Below, one piece after another: positions 22,344-22,395 of a stretch of DNA of 22,395 nt; position 1 is the stretch's first letter; each line of letters opens with the position of its first letter. The notes beneath the pieces are model-generated. The model did no database searches, was not told the origin of the DNA, and saw only the letters and a program-made list of their open reading frames with translations. Origin of the DNA: Bacillota bacterium (GTDB lineage Bacteria; Bacillota; Clostridia; Christensenellales; Aristaeellaceae); the NCBI GenBank assembly GCA_023396045.1, contig JAEWXD010000023.1, positions 1 through 22,395 on the forward strand, written 5' to 3'. A program made the translations under genes and the position numbers.

Positions 22344-22395
22344 TTATTCTTCTACGGCTACAATTTCACCGACAAACATAAAGTGAGGGTTCCAC
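22344..22395 (-). CDS. C-terminal end of an unidentified minus-strand gene (partial)
   Basis: Sixteen codons before a TAA are visible, entering from the right edge: WNPHFMFVGEIVAVEE. The HFMFVGEIVAVE pattern resembles the 'H..fiGEvv' strand of flavin-reductase-like FMN-binding split-barrel proteins, but in that family this strand is usually followed by more residues, so this would be either a short member or a truncated one. No clear terminator hairpin follows downstream. The identification is weak because so little is visible. Confidence 0.4.
   Translation of the reverse strand, partial: WNPHFMFVGEIVAVEE

Overview
The window looks like a chromosomal segment of a low-GC, probably anaerobic Bacillota (Firmicutes; Clostridia- or Negativicutes-like) bacterium. 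The reasons are strong AGGAGG-type ribosome binding sites, sigma-A promoters of the TTGACA-17-TATAAT type, tRNA genes with encoded CCA, and the gene order FHA protein - FtsW/RodA - penicillin-binding protein. I see no phage, transposon, rRNA or CRISPR array. Most of the window is ordinary core and housekeeping DNA, with a few divergent or decayed genes.

Region 1 (1-6045, minus strand): a growth/division operon runs right to left, FHA-like membrane protein -> FtsW/RodA-family SEDS protein -> class B-type transpeptidase -> polA (cut by the left edge). Junctions overlap by 11, 4 and 8 bases. A terminator-like hairpin lies between the best operon promoter and the first start codon. Upstream is a monocistronic secreted protein of unknown family with a near-consensus promoter.

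Region 2 (6149-9825, minus strand): a threonine aldolase-family PLP enzyme is followed by a 29-codon remnant of a glyoxalase/VOC gene and a long terminator. Next come a tRNA-fMet/tRNA-Met(elongator) pair with its own promoter and terminator, then an MgtE-like protein that has lost the signature pore residues, followed by RidA.

Region 3 (9904-13242, plus strand): an exported polysaccharide deacetylase, an orphan open frame that may be a frameshifted tail or gene remnant, rhamnulose-1-phosphate aldolase without the rest of the rhamnose pathway, and an NADH oxidase-type flavoprotein with its own promoter and terminator.

Region 4 (13243-16955): a gene-poor gap, then an alpha/beta hydrolase coupled to an AlgJ/AlgX-like membrane-anchored protein (minus), divergent from an AlgI-like MBOAT acyltransferase (plus). 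Together the last two suggest O-acylation of an exported polymer.

Region 5 (16938-19859, minus strand): a glycosyltransferase with two C-terminal membrane segments, then an operon of uracil-DNA glycosylase (family 4-like but without cysteines) -> metallophosphoesterase -> Nudix hydrolase.

Region 6 (19954-22395): tRNA-Pro(CGG) with promoter and terminator, an exported triple-rhodanese protein with only one catalytic cysteine, a small four-helix membrane protein, and at the right edge the last 16 codons of a minus-strand gene.

I did not find a convincing new multi-gene system. The best leads are the exported triple rhodanese, the MgtE-like protein without its pore aspartate, the orphan frame behind the deacetylase, the hairpin upstream of the division operon and the unknown secreted protein.
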